A stretch of DNA of 64,000 bases. Source: an uncultured Prevotellaceae bacterium (lineage in GTDB: Bacteria > Bacteroidota > Bacteroidia > Bacteroidales > Bacteroidaceae). Of the stretch, positions 43,365-53,741 are shown piece by piece. The notes under the pieces are model-generated. The model made no database searches. It saw nothing but the letters and a program-made list of their open reading frames with translations, and was not told the origin of the DNA. How positions within the stretch are numbered: position 1 is the stretch's first letter; each line of letters opens with the position of its first letter. Location: NCBI GenBank assembly GCA_947176535.1, contig CAMWQU010000002.1:1-64000 (forward strand). Direction: 5' to 3'. Position numbers and translations under genes: made by a program.

Positions 43365-45683
43365 CTATCGGATTAGCTTTTTGCCTTTGCTTATAACCAA
43401 GCGATTCTCCGGCGTTGCCCGACGCCCCGCCACGTTATATTCCTTTCGAGAAAGAATATTCACACACGTTTTGCCTTCCGCCGCATCAGGGTCTTGAATC
43501 GCACCGATACCATCCGGGGCCTGATAACTGCTCATCTGCACATCATCCATATTCGACCGTTTGGAATTGGAAGAGCCATTGTTTACGAAGCGTAGACGTA
43601 TGTCACCCGGCACATCAAGTTTATAACCATAGCGCTGCCAAGTCCCCATTTCGATGTTCTCGACTACTGCGGTCCATGTATTTCCGCCATCGGTGGAGTA
43701 ATAAACGGACAACTTCACGCCGCTATCGTTCCGGTATCGACCTGCATAGAACCAAAGCGAGTCACAACCTTCCGTTTTATCAGTCTGCTGCTCAATAGAG
43801 CCTTTTCCGCGTAAGCGCACACTGCGGCCGTCATTCCGGTTGTCATCGGCAACGGGATAGGCATCGCTCATCTTCCACGTCGCAGCCGTGCAGGCTATCG
43901 TACTCTCGGCATATCCGTTCTTGCTCCCCGTCTCGAAGTCCTCAAAGAACGCCTTTGCGGCATCCACCGAGGCCGTCAGGGTGACAATCTTTTCCTCCAC
44001 GCCTTTTGTACTCAATACCATTTCGCTTTCATAGTCGCCTTCCTCTTTCACGGCTCCCATGCGCACAAGAAATTTCTGTTCTTTACCTTTCAGCGTCAGT
44101 GTCTGCGTCCATTCCTCGCCATCTTCACTGACCTCAAAAGGAGCATCCAACGAAACATTAGTAATGTCTTCGGGAACTGAAAGTGCCGTAACAGTAACTT
44201 CCACTGCCCGACTGACCTTGCCGGGTTCTGCGGTGAACGCTATCGAAGAGGGAGAAACAGAGAAAACGGGAGTTATCTCCGGCATCCTCACGCTCACCTC
44301 GTTAGACGAGACCTTCAGTTCATCGTCCTCTATAATCGAAACCGTATAATAATAAGTCGTATTAGCCTGCAGACCCGTCACCTGATAACTGTTCGCCGTC
44401 GTGGTGAAAGTTTTGAAAGGCTTGTGCTCGCCATCACTGCTCTTGGTATAAACATCAAGCGTGTACACGGCTCCCGGCTGATAGTTCATCCAGTTTGCCG
44501 TAAAACGGCGAGAAGAAGGCGTACAGAGAATGTCCGTGGCATCATAAGCCGGTATGCCATCCACAAAAGACACACTCAGCGTGTCCGTCTGCAGAAAACC
44601 ATCTCCGCAAATAGTAAGTATCGTTTTATACGCTCCGGCCGTCAGGGGCTTTATTCGCAAAGGAACGGCATATCCGTCCTCAAGTTGCACACTGTCTATC
44701 CGGGACGTCCCGAACTCAAAAACGGCATCGTCCACGGCAAGCGTAAGCCCGCCGGGAATATTGCGCCCACGCAGCACCAGCAGCGTGTCCAGGCCTCTGC
44801 TCAAGGCTTGCAATCCATAGTCGATGCGAACCCGCGAGGCCGGAACGAACAGTTCCCGCTCCGTAGAATGAGGATTGACGTAAAACTTATATTCCGTACT
44901 GTCGCCCCAGATGTATTCACACAATTGGGGATAATCGACAAAAGGGTTGCGGTTGCCCTGAATGCCGTAGATGACCTCATTACGCTCCTTTTCTATCTCG
45001 TCCACCGGATCGTTTTTGGCCCACTGAAGCATCAGATTATAGACCCAGGGCTGCATAGTGGGCCACAGCGAACCGTCTACCGTAAGCCAACCCTCTTTTG
45101 TCATCCAAAGATCAGCCATGTGCTGATAGCAGGTAGCCATGTAGAAGTATGTACGGGCAAAGTCACCTTTCCACTCGTCAGCCGGCTCCCAAACGGTAAT
45201 AAGGGAATCGGCACGATAGGCTGTAGATTTTCCGACCTTGGTCACACCGTTATCATACACCACATCACCATCCACAAAACCAATCGGATTGTTACTTTTT
45301 CTCCCATTAGCGGAGGCATCGGACGGGTACAGATTAAATAGGTCACAATAAGCATTGTTCACGATATGTCCCCACCAACTGTTGGCCCAGATGTGCTCAA
45401 TATTCATGTTCGGGACGGCCGTTTTGTTTTCGTTAAACAGCCGTCGCTCGTTACTGTAACGGTCACGGACGGAACCGTCCTCCAATCTGTCGGCCGCATA
45501 AAAGCCGGCCCACGTATAACCTTCACCCTTTCCGCCGTAGTTCAAGACCGAGGCAGGGTGAATCAGGTCGTGCAGGGCAGTCTTCAGTTCGGCCTTCCGC
45601 AGGCCCTCCACACTACGATAATACCCCGTCTGAGCATAAGCCAGACAGGGTATGAACAAAAGGTATAGGATTATGCGGCGCAT
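43365..45683 (-). CDS. Multidomain exported endonuclease I
   Basis: The protein has 772 aa. The signal peptide is [17 protein letters not shown]. The endonuclease I domain (about 20-260) has [11 protein letters not shown] (94-104) and [20 protein letters not shown], matching the metal and active-site region of periplasmic EndA-type DNases. A fibronectin III domain follows (about 390-480), then further beta sandwiches and a C-terminal sorting-like tail with [20 protein letters not shown]. This suggests export to the cell surface or medium for DNA degradation. It overlaps the transporter stop by 13 bp and truA follows directly. Confidence 0.9.
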   Translation of the reverse strand: MRRIILYLLFIPCLAYAQTGYYRSVEGLRKAELKTALHDLIHPASVLNYGGKGEGYTWAGFYAADRLEDGSVRDRYSNERRLFNENKTAVPNMNIEHIWANSWWGHIVNNAYCDLFNLYPSDASANGRKSNNPIGFVDGDVVYDNGVTKVGKSTAYRADSLITVWEPADEWKGDFARTYFYMATCYQHMADLWMTKEGWLTVDGSLWPTMQPWVYNLMLQWAKNDPVDEIEKERNEVIYGIQGNRNPFVDYPQLCEYIWGDSTEYKFYVNPHSTERELFVPASRVRIDYGLQALSRGLDTLLVLRGRNIPGGLTLAVDDAVFEFGTSRIDSVQLEDGYAVPLRIKPLTAGAYKTILTICGDGFLQTDTLSVSFVDGIPAYDATDILCTPSSRRFTANWMNYQPGAVYTLDVYTKSSDGEHKPFKTFTTTANSYQVTGLQANTTYYYTVSIIEDDELKVSSNEVSVRMPEITPVFSVSPSSIAFTAEPGKVSRAVEVTVTALSVPEDITNVSLDAPFEVSEDGEEWTQTLTLKGKEQKFLVRMGAVKEEGDYESEMVLSTKGVEEKIVTLTASVDAAKAFFEDFETGSKNGYAESTIACTAATWKMSDAYPVADDNRNDGRSVRLRGKGSIEQQTDKTEGCDSLWFYAGRYRNDSGVKLSVYYSTDGGNTWTAVVENIEMGTWQRYGYKLDVPGDIRLRFVNNGSSNSKRSNMDDVQMSSYQAPDGIGAIQDPDAAEGKTCVNILSRKEYNVAGRRATPENRLVISKGKKLIR

Positions 45684-47374
45684 AGCAACAGAATAATGAG
45701 TTGGGCTGTCAGGATGCGCAGGAACATACTAAGCGGATAAACCGTGCTATATCCTACCGCCGGGGCGTCGTTATTCGCCGTCTGCGTAGCGTAAGCCAGT
45801 GCCGGAGGGTCTGTCGTAGAACCGGCTATCAGCCCCATCAGCGTGAAGTAGTTCAACTTATAGCGCAACCGTGCGATGCAACCGACAATCAAGATAGGAA
45901 TAACGGTAATGAGGAATCCACACCATACGTAAGTCAGTCCGTCACCGGAAACTACGGTATCCCAGAATGAAGCACCGGCCTTTATGCCCACACTGGCAAG
46001 GAACAGCACAAGACCGATTTCGCGCAACATGAGGTTGGCACTTGTTGTGGTGTAAGTAACCATGTGTGCCCGATAGCCGAAACGGCCCACCAGTATGGCC
46101 ACAATCAGCGGCCCGCCTGCCAGACCCAGCTTGACGGGAGTGGGGATTCCGGGGATGGCAATGGGCATCATTCCGAAGATTATACCCACAAAGATACCTA
46201 CAAAGATGGCGGACAGATTGGGATGCTCAAGGCTTTTCACCGAGTTACCCATCATCGAGGCAACCCGATCCACAGCATCCTCCGGCCCCACAACTACAAT
46301 CTTATCACCCACCTGCATGTGCAGGTTACGATCTGCGTAAAGGTTCATGCCGTTACGACGGATGCGCGTCACGTTCACACCATATACAGAGCTGAAGTGC
46401 AGCGAACCGAATGTCTTACCGTTCATGCTGGGCTGCGTCACAAGTATGTGTTTGCTTACCAAAGGTACATCCTGTTCCTCCCATTCCACCTCACAAGGTT
46501 CGCCGATAAAGGCCGTGATGGCCTCCGCAGCATCCTGAGCGCACACGATGAACATCCGGTCACCCACATGCAACACAGTATCGCGGTTAGGTATTGAAAC
46601 GTGGCCTTCGTGCAGGATGCGTGAGACCACGAAGTCGCGGCCGAGGAATTGACTTACCTGCAACAGCGTGCGGTCGCTCAACGCCGGGTTCTTCACCTCC
46701 AACGTCATCTTATGAGGCTTGGCATGCGGATTCTCGGCCCGCTCCTGCTCTATCTGCTCCTGCTCTTTTTTCAGCTTGACGCTACAAATCATGCGGATAG
46801 CAATGGTTGCGAGGATAATGCCCACCACACCGAGGGGATAAGCGCAGGCGTAACCGTTGGCAATGGGGGGAGCATCGGTGCCGAAGACGGTAGAACAGGC
46901 TTCGTTGGCGGCACCCAGACCGGGCGTATTGGTGATGGCTCCGCAAAGAACACCAACCATCATTGCCAGATTCCGGGCATTCTGACCGACAATGGGCCCG
47001 CCTTCCCAGAAAATCAGAAAGAACAGACCGATGGTGCATGCCACATTGAGCAGCACGATGCTGGCTGCCAGCAGATTCATCTTGATGCCGGCATCACGCA
47101 GGCTCTCAAAGAAACCGGGCCCCACCTGCAGACCGATACAATAGACAAACAGGATAAGACCAAAATCCTGAACGTAGGTGAGGATATTGGTTGTTCCGGT
47201 CAGTTCTAAATGTCCTGCCAGAATACCGGCAAAGAGAACAAAGGTGACACCCAACGAGATTCCTCCGATTTTGATTCGCCCCAAAGCGATACCTATCGAA
47301 ATCACTAACGCATACAGCAATACGATATGCGCGATGGAATCGTTGTCTGTAAAGAGATTTATTAACCAATCCAT
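45671..47374 (-). CDS. Putative transporter of the AspT/YidE type
   Basis: The protein has 567 aa. There are five to six membrane helices at each end (residues 5-195 and 385-565), flanking two TrkA-C-like regulatory domains (about 210-290, [15 protein letters not shown]; about 300-375, [13 protein letters not shown]). Repeated motifs [15 protein letters not shown] and [15 protein letters not shown] match the aspartate-alanine exchanger family. The substrate here is unknown. A TATCTTTG -7 box (47412-47405) lies 30 bp upstream; the operon runs transporter, endonuclease I, truA, EamA, DUF3256. Confidence 0.88.
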   Translation of the reverse strand: MDWLINLFTDNDSIAHIVLLYALVISIGIALGRIKIGGISLGVTFVLFAGILAGHLELTGTTNILTYVQDFGLILFVYCIGLQVGPGFFESLRDAGIKMNLLAASIVLLNVACTIGLFFLIFWEGGPIVGQNARNLAMMVGVLCGAITNTPGLGAANEACSTVFGTDAPPIANGYACAYPLGVVGIILATIAIRMICSVKLKKEQEQIEQERAENPHAKPHKMTLEVKNPALSDRTLLQVSQFLGRDFVVSRILHEGHVSIPNRDTVLHVGDRMFIVCAQDAAEAITAFIGEPCEVEWEEQDVPLVSKHILVTQPSMNGKTFGSLHFSSVYGVNVTRIRRNGMNLYADRNLHMQVGDKIVVVGPEDAVDRVASMMGNSVKSLEHPNLSAIFVGIFVGIIFGMMPIAIPGIPTPVKLGLAGGPLIVAILVGRFGYRAHMVTYTTTSANLMLREIGLVLFLASVGIKAGASFWDTVVSGDGLTYVWCGFLITVIPILIVGCIARLRYKLNYFTLMGLIAGSTTDPPALAYATQTANNDAPAVGYSTVYPLSMFLRILTAQLIILLLCAA

Positions 47375-47404
47375 TTGCTTTATGATTTTTTTAATTTACG
47401 GGCA

Positions 47405-47412
47405 CAAAGATA
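47405..47412 (-). promoter_or_regulatory. -7 box of the transporter-endonuclease I operon
   Basis: TATCTTTG on the minus strand, 30 nt before the ATG at 47374. Confidence 0.55.
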
Positions 47413-47529
47413 CAAATAAGCGGGTAAAGTGCCAAACACGTTCGATATTTTTCGATTGAATGGCCCGTATTGACAGGAAAACGTAAAGGAATCCCCGGGA
47501 ATATCCGGGCCGCTTCGACCGGAGAACTT

Positions 47530-47605
47530 GTTTATTCGGTCGCGACCGGTTAATTATTCAAAGGTGAGCGAATAATTAACCGGTCGCCTCTGAATAATAT
47601 AGTCC
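47530..47605. repeat. Dispersed hairpin element, copy 1
   Basis: The perfect 18-bp arms GCGACCGGTTAATTATTC (47542-47559) and its complement (47570-47587) enclose the loop AAAGGTGAGC, with GTTTATTCGGTC before and TGAATAATATAGTCC after. A near-identical copy with compensatory arm changes is at 61415-61489. It lies between two minus-strand genes. Confidence 0.85.
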
Positions 47606-47658
47606 TGCGGTTGTCCGGGAACATCGCAACGGTTATAGAAAGTCCAGGAATGTAGGGA

Positions 47659-48933
47659 TTAGCAGAAGAAATCGGGCAGTGGCTCGGTCGGGTTGTACGT
47701 GGTGCGGATGCGCCACTCCTGCGGGTAAAGATTATTAAGACGGGTGACTACACTTTTGGCCAGACCGAGGGGAAGACCGCGATAGGTGACAGCAACAAGT
47801 CCACGAGGAGCAGGAATGTGCAGAGCCTCGCGGCGCAGATAACTGATGGCCTGAGGGTAGGATAAGTCTAATCGAGCTTCCGCCATCGAAACGTCGTTCT
47901 GCGATTCGTCCCCTCGGAGATGCGGTTGGGGAAGAAGCGGAGAATCACAATCCGCCGTGTGGGCTATCACGTTCAGCGTTTTTAGAGACCTCAGGGAAAC
48001 CGTCTCAGCCTCGCCGAGCTTACGCAGAGCCGCCATGTAGAGGCCTTCACCACGGTCACGTCCGGGAAAGAAATGGCGTTCTTCCAACAACTGGAACCCA
48101 TATTCGGACATAAGCCAACGAACTTGGTCTTCATCCTCGTAACGGTTGAAAGTGCAAGTGCTGTAAATGAGCAGGCCGCCGGGCTTCAGCGTCGGAACGA
48201 TGTTGGTGAGAATATCTCGTTGCCGTTCGACACATTGGCGAACGTTTTCCAAGCTCCATTCACGGATGGCCGTAGCATCCTTACGGAACATGCCTTCACC
48301 GGAACAGGGCACATCTGTAAGGATGAGATGGAAGGCATCGTGCAGGTGCGAAAAGTCCGAAGGATAGTTCTGCGTGACATAGCAGTTGGGATAGCCCCAC
48401 TTCAAGATATTTTCGGCCAGCACACTGGCGCGCTTGCGGATGGGTTCATTGGAAACGAGCAAACTGCGTTCGGGCAGATGAGCGGCCAACAAAGTGCTCT
48501 TGCCGCCGGGTGCGGCACAAAGGTCGAGAGCAGCAATAGGCTGCTTGCCATCATCGCCTAAATACTTCCGCAACATCTCGGCCAAGTACATCGACGAGGC
48601 ATCCTGAACATAATAAACTCCGGCATGAAAGAGGGGGTCGAAAGTGAAAGCCTTACGCTCTGAAAGATAATAAGCGTCGGGACACCAAGGTACAGGGTCG
48701 CCCAACGGTTCGCGATTCAACGTCAGTTGGGCTGCCTTGCGCGGATTGAAACGCACGGCGATTGTGGGCGGCTGCAGAAGTCCGTCCAACAAAGCATCTG
48801 CATCCGCCTCATTCAAATGCGAACGCATCAAGGTTATGAAATCCTGAGGTAACATCACCCGCTCTGCCGAATCCCGGGAAGCAAAGGACGCATCCGGAGT
48901 TTGCTGTTCTTTCGCCATTCTGTGCTTAATCAA
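47659..48933 (-). CDS. RsmF-like rRNA (cytosine-C5) methyltransferase
   Basis: The protein has 424 aa, or 419 from MAKEQQ. It has a NOL1/NOP2/Sun fold with [13 protein letters not shown] (SAM motif I), [16 protein letters not shown] (catalytic Cys of motif IV) and [17 protein letters not shown] (motif VI nucleophilic Cys). A C-terminal extension ([25 protein letters not shown]) is as in the RsmF/YebU group. It probably methylates a 16S rRNA cytosine. Its 5' end overlaps thyA by 4 bp. Confidence 0.88.
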   Translation of the reverse strand: MIKHRMAKEQQTPDASFASRDSAERVMLPQDFITLMRSHLNEADADALLDGLLQPPTIAVRFNPRKAAQLTLNREPLGDPVPWCPDAYYLSERKAFTFDPLFHAGVYYVQDASSMYLAEMLRKYLGDDGKQPIAALDLCAAPGGKSTLLAAHLPERSLLVSNEPIRKRASVLAENILKWGYPNCYVTQNYPSDFSHLHDAFHLILTDVPCSGEGMFRKDATAIREWSLENVRQCVERQRDILTNIVPTLKPGGLLIYSTCTFNRYEDEDQVRWLMSEYGFQLLEERHFFPGRDRGEGLYMAALRKLGEAETVSLRSLKTLNVIAHTADCDSPLLPQPHLRGDESQNDVSMAEARLDLSYPQAISYLRREALHIPAPRGLVAVTYRGLPLGLAKSVVTRLNNLYPQEWRIRTTYNPTEPLPDFFC

Positions 48934-49727
48934 ACCGACACTTCGCCTTTAATAGCCGGCCAAGGGTCATAATCCTCTATGCAGAAGTCTTCATACTGAA
49001 AGTCGAAGATGCTTTTCACCTCGGGATTTATCACCATGCGGGGTAAGGGACGCGGCTGTCGCATCAACTGAAAGCGCACCTGTTCCAGATGGTTCGTATA
49101 GATGTGAGTGTCACCCGTAGTATGGATGAAATCGCCGGGGCGCAGTCCACATACCTGAGCCATCATCATACACAACAAGGCATAGGAGGCTATATTGAAA
49201 GGAACGCCAAGGAAACAGTCCGCACTACGCTGGTAGAGCTGCAACGATAGACGCCCGTCGGCGACATAGAACTGAAAGAACGCATGACAAGGAGGCAGGC
49301 TCATATTATCAATATCTGCCACATTCCAGGCAGATACAATAATGCGGCGGGAGTTGGGGTTATTCTTGATGGCATCTACAGCCTGCTGTATCTGATCGAT
49401 AAAGCCCCCGTTATAGTCCGGCCACGAACGCCACTGATAACCATATATGTGCCCCAAATCACCCGTTTCGGGGTCGGCCCATTCGTTCCAAATGCGTACA
49501 CCATGTTCCTGCAGATAGTGTACATTCGTGTCACCTTTCAGAAACCACAACAGTTCATAGATGATGCTCTTGAGATGCACTTTCTTGGTGGTCAGCAGAG
49601 GAAAGCCTTTTTCCAAATCAAAGCGCATCTGATGGCCAAATACGCTGATTGTTCCCGTACCCGTGCGGTCACCCTTTTCCACTCCTTCGTCAAGAATACG
49701 CTGCAAAAGATCGAGATACTGCTTCAT
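48930..49727 (-). CDS. thyA: Thymidylate synthase
   Basis: It converts dUMP to dTMP with methylene-THF; 265 aa. [17 protein letters not shown] near the N terminus, the catalytic Cys147 in LPPCHAFF, and [19 protein letters not shown]. It overlaps folA by 4 bp upstream and the methyltransferase gene by 4 bp downstream. DHFR recycles the dihydrofolate it makes, so the coupling is metabolic as well as translational. Confidence 0.98.
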   Translation of the reverse strand: MKQYLDLLQRILDEGVEKGDRTGTGTISVFGHQMRFDLEKGFPLLTTKKVHLKSIIYELLWFLKGDTNVHYLQEHGVRIWNEWADPETGDLGHIYGYQWRSWPDYNGGFIDQIQQAVDAIKNNPNSRRIIVSAWNVADIDNMSLPPCHAFFQFYVADGRLSLQLYQRSADCFLGVPFNIASYALLCMMMAQVCGLRPGDFIHTTGDTHIYTNHLEQVRFQLMRQPRPLPRMVINPEVKSIFDFQYEDFCIEDYDPWPAIKGEVSV

Positions 49728-50203
49728 GGCCGGATATAATCTACAAAACGAAAACGATAAGCGTGACGCTCATCCACATCATGTTGTTCCTCCCAGACTT
49801 CTTTCCATCCGGTATAGTCCGGAAAGAATGCATCAGCCTCTTTGGGGAGGTCATCCACTTCTGTAAGGCAAAGCCTGTCGGCTACAGACACAGACTGAGC
49901 ATAAACGTTGGCCCCACCGATAATAAAAACGTCCTCACTCGCAGGACAAGTGGCAAGAGCCACCTCCAACGAAGAAAAGACTTCCGCATTATCTATTGTG
50001 ATATTACTTTGGGACAGAACAATATTCCTCCGGTTAGGCAACGCACCTTTAGGCAACGACTCGAATGTACGCCGCCCCATAATAATGGTATGCCCCGTTG
50101 TCAAGGTCTTGAAACGGCGGAGATCATCAGGCAACCAATAAAGTAATTTGTTCTGAAAACCAATGGCACGGTTGCGTGCTACGGCGGCTATAACGTTAAT
50201 CAT
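49724..50203 (-). CDS. folA: Dihydrofolate reductase
   Basis: It reduces dihydrofolate to tetrahydrofolate; 159 aa. [31 protein letters not shown] carries the active-site Trp-Leu-Pro-x-Asp; [14 protein letters not shown] binds NADPH, and [12 protein letters not shown] follows. Its start overlaps the lrp-like gene by 8 bp and its end overlaps thyA by 4 bp. Confidence 0.97.
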   Translation of the reverse strand: MINVIAAVARNRAIGFQNKLLYWLPDDLRRFKTLTTGHTIIMGRRTFESLPKGALPNRRNIVLSQSNITIDNAEVFSSLEVALATCPASEDVFIIGGANVYAQSVSVADRLCLTEVDDLPKEADAFFPDYTGWKEVWEEQHDVDERHAYRFRFVDYIRP

Positions 50204-50660
50204 CTTTGCAAGAAATGGGCATCTGACGGTTTATGGGTTCGTGGAAAGACACCATCGTCTCACTACGTTGAATACCTATGCGTTGCAGCTTATCATGAAT
50301 AATACTCAGCAGGTGGGCATTATCATGGGCATAGAGTTTTATAAACAGATCATAGTTACCCGTCGTATAATGGCATTCCACCACTTCCGGAATATTACGC
50401 AGTTCAGAAACCACACGAACCGAATCGGAAGGGTCTTTCAGTAATATTCCCACAAAAGCGCACGTACCGTTTCCTACTTTCTTCGGGTCAAAGAGATACT
50501 GAGAGCCTTTGATTACCCCCATTTGCTGAAGTTTCTGTATGCGCTGATGTATCGCAGCACCCGAAACGTTACACTTTCGTGCAACCTCCAAGAAGGGAAT
50601 GCGAGCATCGTTTGCTATCATTCGAAGGATTTTTTCATCCAGTTCATCTAAATCAATCAT
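50196..50660 (-). CDS. Lrp/AsnC-family transcriptional regulator
   Basis: The protein has 154 aa from ATG 50660 (MIDLDELDEKILRMIANDAR); the track start at 50690 lies within the promoter. The N-terminal winged HTH is RKCNVSGAAIHQRIQKLQQMGVI. The C-terminal RAM domain, AFVGILLKDPSDSVRVV with the ECHYTTGNYDLFIKL strand, can bind amino acids. It heads the folA-thyA-RsmF operon; a TATCTTTG box at 50695-50688 is the likely promoter. Confidence 0.92.
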   Translation of the reverse strand: MIDLDELDEKILRMIANDARIPFLEVARKCNVSGAAIHQRIQKLQQMGVIKGSQYLFDPKKVGNGTCAFVGILLKDPSDSVRVVSELRNIPEVVECHYTTGNYDLFIKLYAHDNAHLLSIIHDKLQRIGIQRSETMVSFHEPINRQMPISCKDD

Positions 50661-50687
50661 GATTTTCTTTTTTGCAATATTATGATG

Positions 50688-50695
50688 CAAAGATA
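50688..50695 (-). promoter_or_regulatory. -7 box of the lrp-folA-thyA operon
   Basis: TATCTTTG on the minus strand, 27 nt before the ATG at 50660. Confidence 0.6.
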
Positions 50696-50862
50696 CTAAT
50701 TTATAGCGAAAACTAAGCCAAAGACAACAAATAATTTAGTATTGACTCCTACAACCCATATAGAGTGTAACGTCTAAATGGCAATACGATAATAAAGCAA
50801 TTATATAGAGTCGAAGATGTAAGCATAACTATATTTCTGATTGACAAAATCCTCCAAGCAAG

Positions 50863-50927
50863 AGCACATAAAATAAAAGAAAGAGTCTTGTATCATAAAC
50901 AAGACTCTTTCTTTTATTTTATGTGCT
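50863..50927. terminator. 29-bp perfect hairpin downstream of the ExbD genes
   Basis: Arms 50863-50891 and 50899-50927 are exact complements with a 7-nt loop ATCATAA. The inner part (AAGAGTCTTG) is GC-richer and the outer part is A/T-rich, so each strand has a U-rich 3' arm. It lies 18 bp after the ExbD stop and works as a terminator for that operon. The remainder of 50696-50862 shows nothing I recognise. Confidence 0.8.
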
Positions 50928-50944
50928 TTTATAAAGCAAGTTTC

Positions 50945-51397
50945 TTAATTCCGTCGGGTTGAAGAATAATTAACCTTCAAGGCCCACGACTTTCTCAGAA
51001 CCTCTTTTATATCCGTAATGTAACCCATCTGAGTACGCTGGTCTGCCTTGATAGACACCACCTGAGCAGTCTGATCTGACATAGATTGGCGCTCCTGATA
51101 GATAAAGTCCATCACCTCACTGGGCTCTGCATAACGATCGTTCAACTGAATGCGGGTAGAACTACCAAACTGAGCACGAAGCTGATCCGTTGGAGGACCA
51201 ACATAGATAAACGATACAGCACTCTTTTTCTCCAATTTCTCAAGTTCTGTACCTGCAGGCACTACAAACTTCACCTTCAGTGTAACCTCACGCATGGTGG
51301 TTACAATCATGAAGAAGAACAGAATGGTGAAAATCAAGTCTGGAAGAGATGAAGTGTTCATCTCCGGCATTTCGCGACTACCTTTTTTCTTTCCCAT
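50945..51397 (-). CDS. ExbD/TolR-family proton-channel protein (second copy)
   Basis: The protein has 150 aa. The single N-terminal membrane helix LPDLIFTILFFFMIVTTM carries the conserved Asp in a SLPDLIF context, as in ExbD. The periplasmic domain follows (VVSIKADQRTQMGYITDIKEVL). It partners with ExbB to drive TonB-dependent transport. It lies 2 bp after the first ExbD gene. Confidence 0.93.
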   Translation of the reverse strand: MGKKKGSREMPEMNTSSLPDLIFTILFFFMIVTTMREVTLKVKFVVPAGTELEKLEKKSAVSFIYVGPPTDQLRAQFGSSTRIQLNDRYAEPSEVMDFIYQERQSMSDQTAQVVSIKADQRTQMGYITDIKEVLRKSWALKVNYSSTRRN

Positions 51398-51399
51398 GT

Positions 51400-51999
51400 T
51401 TAGTTTCCTCCATATACTTTAGGTTCAGCCTCGGAAATCTTCTGAGGATAATAAGTGCGGACAGCAACTTTCTGCTCGTCGCTCAATGCTGCATAAACAC
51501 GTCCGAACTTCTGCTTGGCCAATTCGTCACGCAATTCATTATAGGCAGCCACCAACTCATTTTGCACCTGGAAATAGGTATTATAGGGGGTGGCACGGTC
51601 GGTCTGTACAGAAATAACGTGCTTGTCTGTCAGTGCGCATACACCTAACAAATCAATATTGATAGGATGCTTCTCCGGCAAAACGCTCAGATTATTCTCA
51701 TTCTGAATAAACTGCTTTGCACGAGCACGTAAATCGCGGATATCAACGTAACTGGAAGCTGTTCCGTCCTTCACCCAAAGGTAGCCCTCTGAGTTGATAC
51801 GGACTTCCATCACATTACGCTCCTTAATCTTCAGTTCCTGTTTTATCTCCTCGTCTTCGGGCGGCTGGGGCAGGCGACGTGCCAATCCCATATCCGTATC
51901 CATAGAGGTTGTTATCAAGAAGAAGATCAGCAGAATGAAAGAGATGTCCGCAGTAGAACTGGCGTTCAGACCAGGTACTTTCCTTTTCTTCTTTGCCAT
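51400..51999 (-). CDS. ExbD/TolR-family proton-channel protein (first copy)
   Basis: The protein has 199 aa. The N terminus MAKKKRKVPGLNASSTADIS and the helix SFILLIFFLITTSM include the channel Asp. A longer periplasmic part of the DKHVISVQTDRATPYNTYF type follows. Two adjacent unequal ExbD genes are the usual Bacteroidales arrangement. Confidence 0.93.
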   Translation of the reverse strand: MAKKKRKVPGLNASSTADISFILLIFFLITTSMDTDMGLARRLPQPPEDEEIKQELKIKERNVMEVRINSEGYLWVKDGTASSYVDIRDLRARAKQFIQNENNLSVLPEKHPINIDLLGVCALTDKHVISVQTDRATPYNTYFQVQNELVAAYNELRDELAKQKFGRVYAALSDEQKVAVRTYYPQKISEAEPKVYGGN

Positions 52000-52021
52000 A
52001 TCTCGCTTGAGTTAAACGTTT

Positions 52022-52519
52022 TTACTTCTTCTTACTTGCAGTTTTGGTCATAACACCTGTGCTAGCAACAACCACTGCAATAACAGAAACGATAGCCAAG
52101 CAATAGATTGCAACCATAAAGGCATCAACCAATGTTACCATCGTACCTGAAGTGGTTACACCACTGGAAGTAGTGAAAGCCTCTTCACCCATGTTGAACA
52201 CAAAACCGGCAACAAAAGCCAACACTGTAACAACAGCCGTTCCAATAACAATCTTGGAGCCTGCAATACCCGTGGCTTCTTTCTCGTCACTTCCGGCTGC
52301 GCTACGAGCACTCTTCACGAGGCTCCAAACCATCAGACAGAACGTAACAAGGCCTAAAACATACATCAATCCCAATAGCAAGTTTGTAAGTGTCGGGGCT
52401 ACATTGCCGGACTCATCATAGTTGTCATAGCCAACGCCGAAGAACAAGGCAAACACCAACACGATAACACCACATACCGCATATAGTGAGTAGTTTGATA
52501 TTTTCTCTAATTTCCACAT
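52022..52519 (-). CDS. Four-helix membrane protein of the Exb operon
   Basis: The protein has 165 aa. Predicted helices are at about 12-31 (YAVCGVIVLVFALFFGVGY), 45-68, 89-110 and 127-155, with a short Lys-rich C terminus. No named domain is recognised. It is encoded between ExbB and the ExbD pair, 22 bp before the first ExbD, so it is probably a subunit or modulator of the energy-transduction complex. That is inference from position. Confidence 0.75.
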   Translation of the reverse strand: MWKLEKISNYSLYAVCGVIVLVFALFFGVGYDNYDESGNVAPTLTNLLLGLMYVLGLVTFCLMVWSLVKSARSAAGSDEKEATGIAGSKIVIGTAVVTVLAFVAGFVFNMGEEAFTTSSGVTTSGTMVTLVDAFMVAIYCLAIVSVIAVVVASTGVMTKTASKKK

Positions 52520-52569
52520 AAATACTCTCTTTATTGAGTTAAAGAATGAGTGAACAAATTGCTATCTAA

Positions 52570-53415
52570 TTACTTCTGGCACTTAGATGACTTAACGCAC
52601 ATTGTCAGCAGTTCCTGAGCAGACTCTTCCATGTTTGCAGTCAAACCTTCGATGCTGCCAAGGATAAAGTTGTAGAACAACTGCAGAATCAGGGCTACAA
52701 CGATACCGAAGATAGTTGTGATAAGGGCCACTTTCATACCACCGGCAACAACGGTCGGAGAAATATCACCGGCTTTCTCAATCGTATCGAAGGCCATAAC
52801 CATACCGATCACAGTACCAAGGAATCCGAGAGAAGGAGCAGATGCAATGAAGAAAGTAATCCAAGAGCAGTGCTGCTCGAGGTAAGAACCCTGAATTTCA
52901 GCTTCTGTGTTAATTGCACGCTCGATAGAAGCGATATCGTTCTGGTCTTTGCTGTTCAAACAAATCAAAGCCTTACGAGAAACCTGTGATACGGGGCCAC
53001 GTGTATTTTTGCACAACTGGATAGCCTCTTCAATCTTATCTTTAGCAACGAGTTCAGCCAGATCCGTCATAAAGCCACGAGTATTCACCTGAGCAAGAGT
53101 CAGATAGATAACGCGCTCGATGCAGAATGCCAAACCCAGAACCAATGCGAGGGCAACCAAAGACATAAAGCCGGCGTCACCTTCTATAAATTTTGTCTTC
53201 AACACTTTGTGAAGGCTTTCACTTTCTTCCTCTACGATAACATCGACTTCTTCTACAACTTCTACTGCAGCAGTATCAACAGCAGCCGTATCCACCGAAG
53301 CGCTGTCAATCTGTTCTACTACAGCTTCATCGGTCTCTTCCTGAGCCATTACGTTAGAAGTTGCGGCAAAAGAGCAAGCTGCAACGAATGCAACAATTGC
53401 AAATAACTTTTTCAT
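52570..53415 (-). CDS. ExbB/MotA/TolQ proton-channel family protein
   Basis: The protein has 281 aa. An N-terminal signal-like helix is followed by a highly acidic, low-complexity region of about 40 residues (VDTAAVDTAAVEVVEEVDV). Three membrane helices follow, with ASAPSLGFLGTVIGMVMAF and the final helix VALITTIFGIVVALILQLF typical of ExbB. With ExbD and TonB it powers outer-membrane receptors such as the one at 34576. It is the first gene of the operon. Confidence 0.93.
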   Translation of the reverse strand: MKKLFAIVAFVAACSFAATSNVMAQEETDEAVVEQIDSASVDTAAVDTAAVEVVEEVDVIVEEESESLHKVLKTKFIEGDAGFMSLVALALVLGLAFCIERVIYLTLAQVNTRGFMTDLAELVAKDKIEEAIQLCKNTRGPVSQVSRKALICLNSKDQNDIASIERAINTEAEIQGSYLEQHCSWITFFIASAPSLGFLGTVIGMVMAFDTIEKAGDISPTVVAGGMKVALITTIFGIVVALILQLFYNFILGSIEGLTANMEESAQELLTMCVKSSKCQK

Positions 53416-53519
53416 TGTTTTTTTGATTTTAAAGTTAATTATTTAGTAATTTATATTTCTTATCGCTTTTATCGGAAAGGAAACGAGATTCGATTAAGCT
53501 CATTCATCCTTTTTCTGTG

Positions 53520-53607
53520 CGGAGAGACGGGGATTCGAACCCCGGAACCGCTTTGGACGGTTACACGCTTTCCAGGCGTGCCTCTTCAGCCACTCGAGCA
53601 TCTCTCC
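53520..53607 (-). tRNA. tRNA-Ser(GGA)
   Basis: An 88-nt cloverleaf on the minus strand. The acceptor stem is GGAGAGA/TCTCTCC with discriminator G, the anticodon stem-loop is CACGC-CTGGAAA-GCGTG (anticodon GGA), the long variable arm is typical of tRNA-Ser, and the T arm is CGGGGTTCGAATCCCCG. CCA is not encoded. The flanks (53416-53519 and 53608-53741) are A/T-rich and show no gene. Confidence 0.97.
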
Positions 53608-53741
53608 ATAGACCGTTTATAGAGTATAAATATACCCTCGCAGTGTTAATCGGCGTGCAAGTTACAAAAAAAAAGTGAACTGAGAATGATTTCTGACATA
53701 AAAAAATACGTTTTTCCTTTATTTCGTATAAATTCAGCCCC

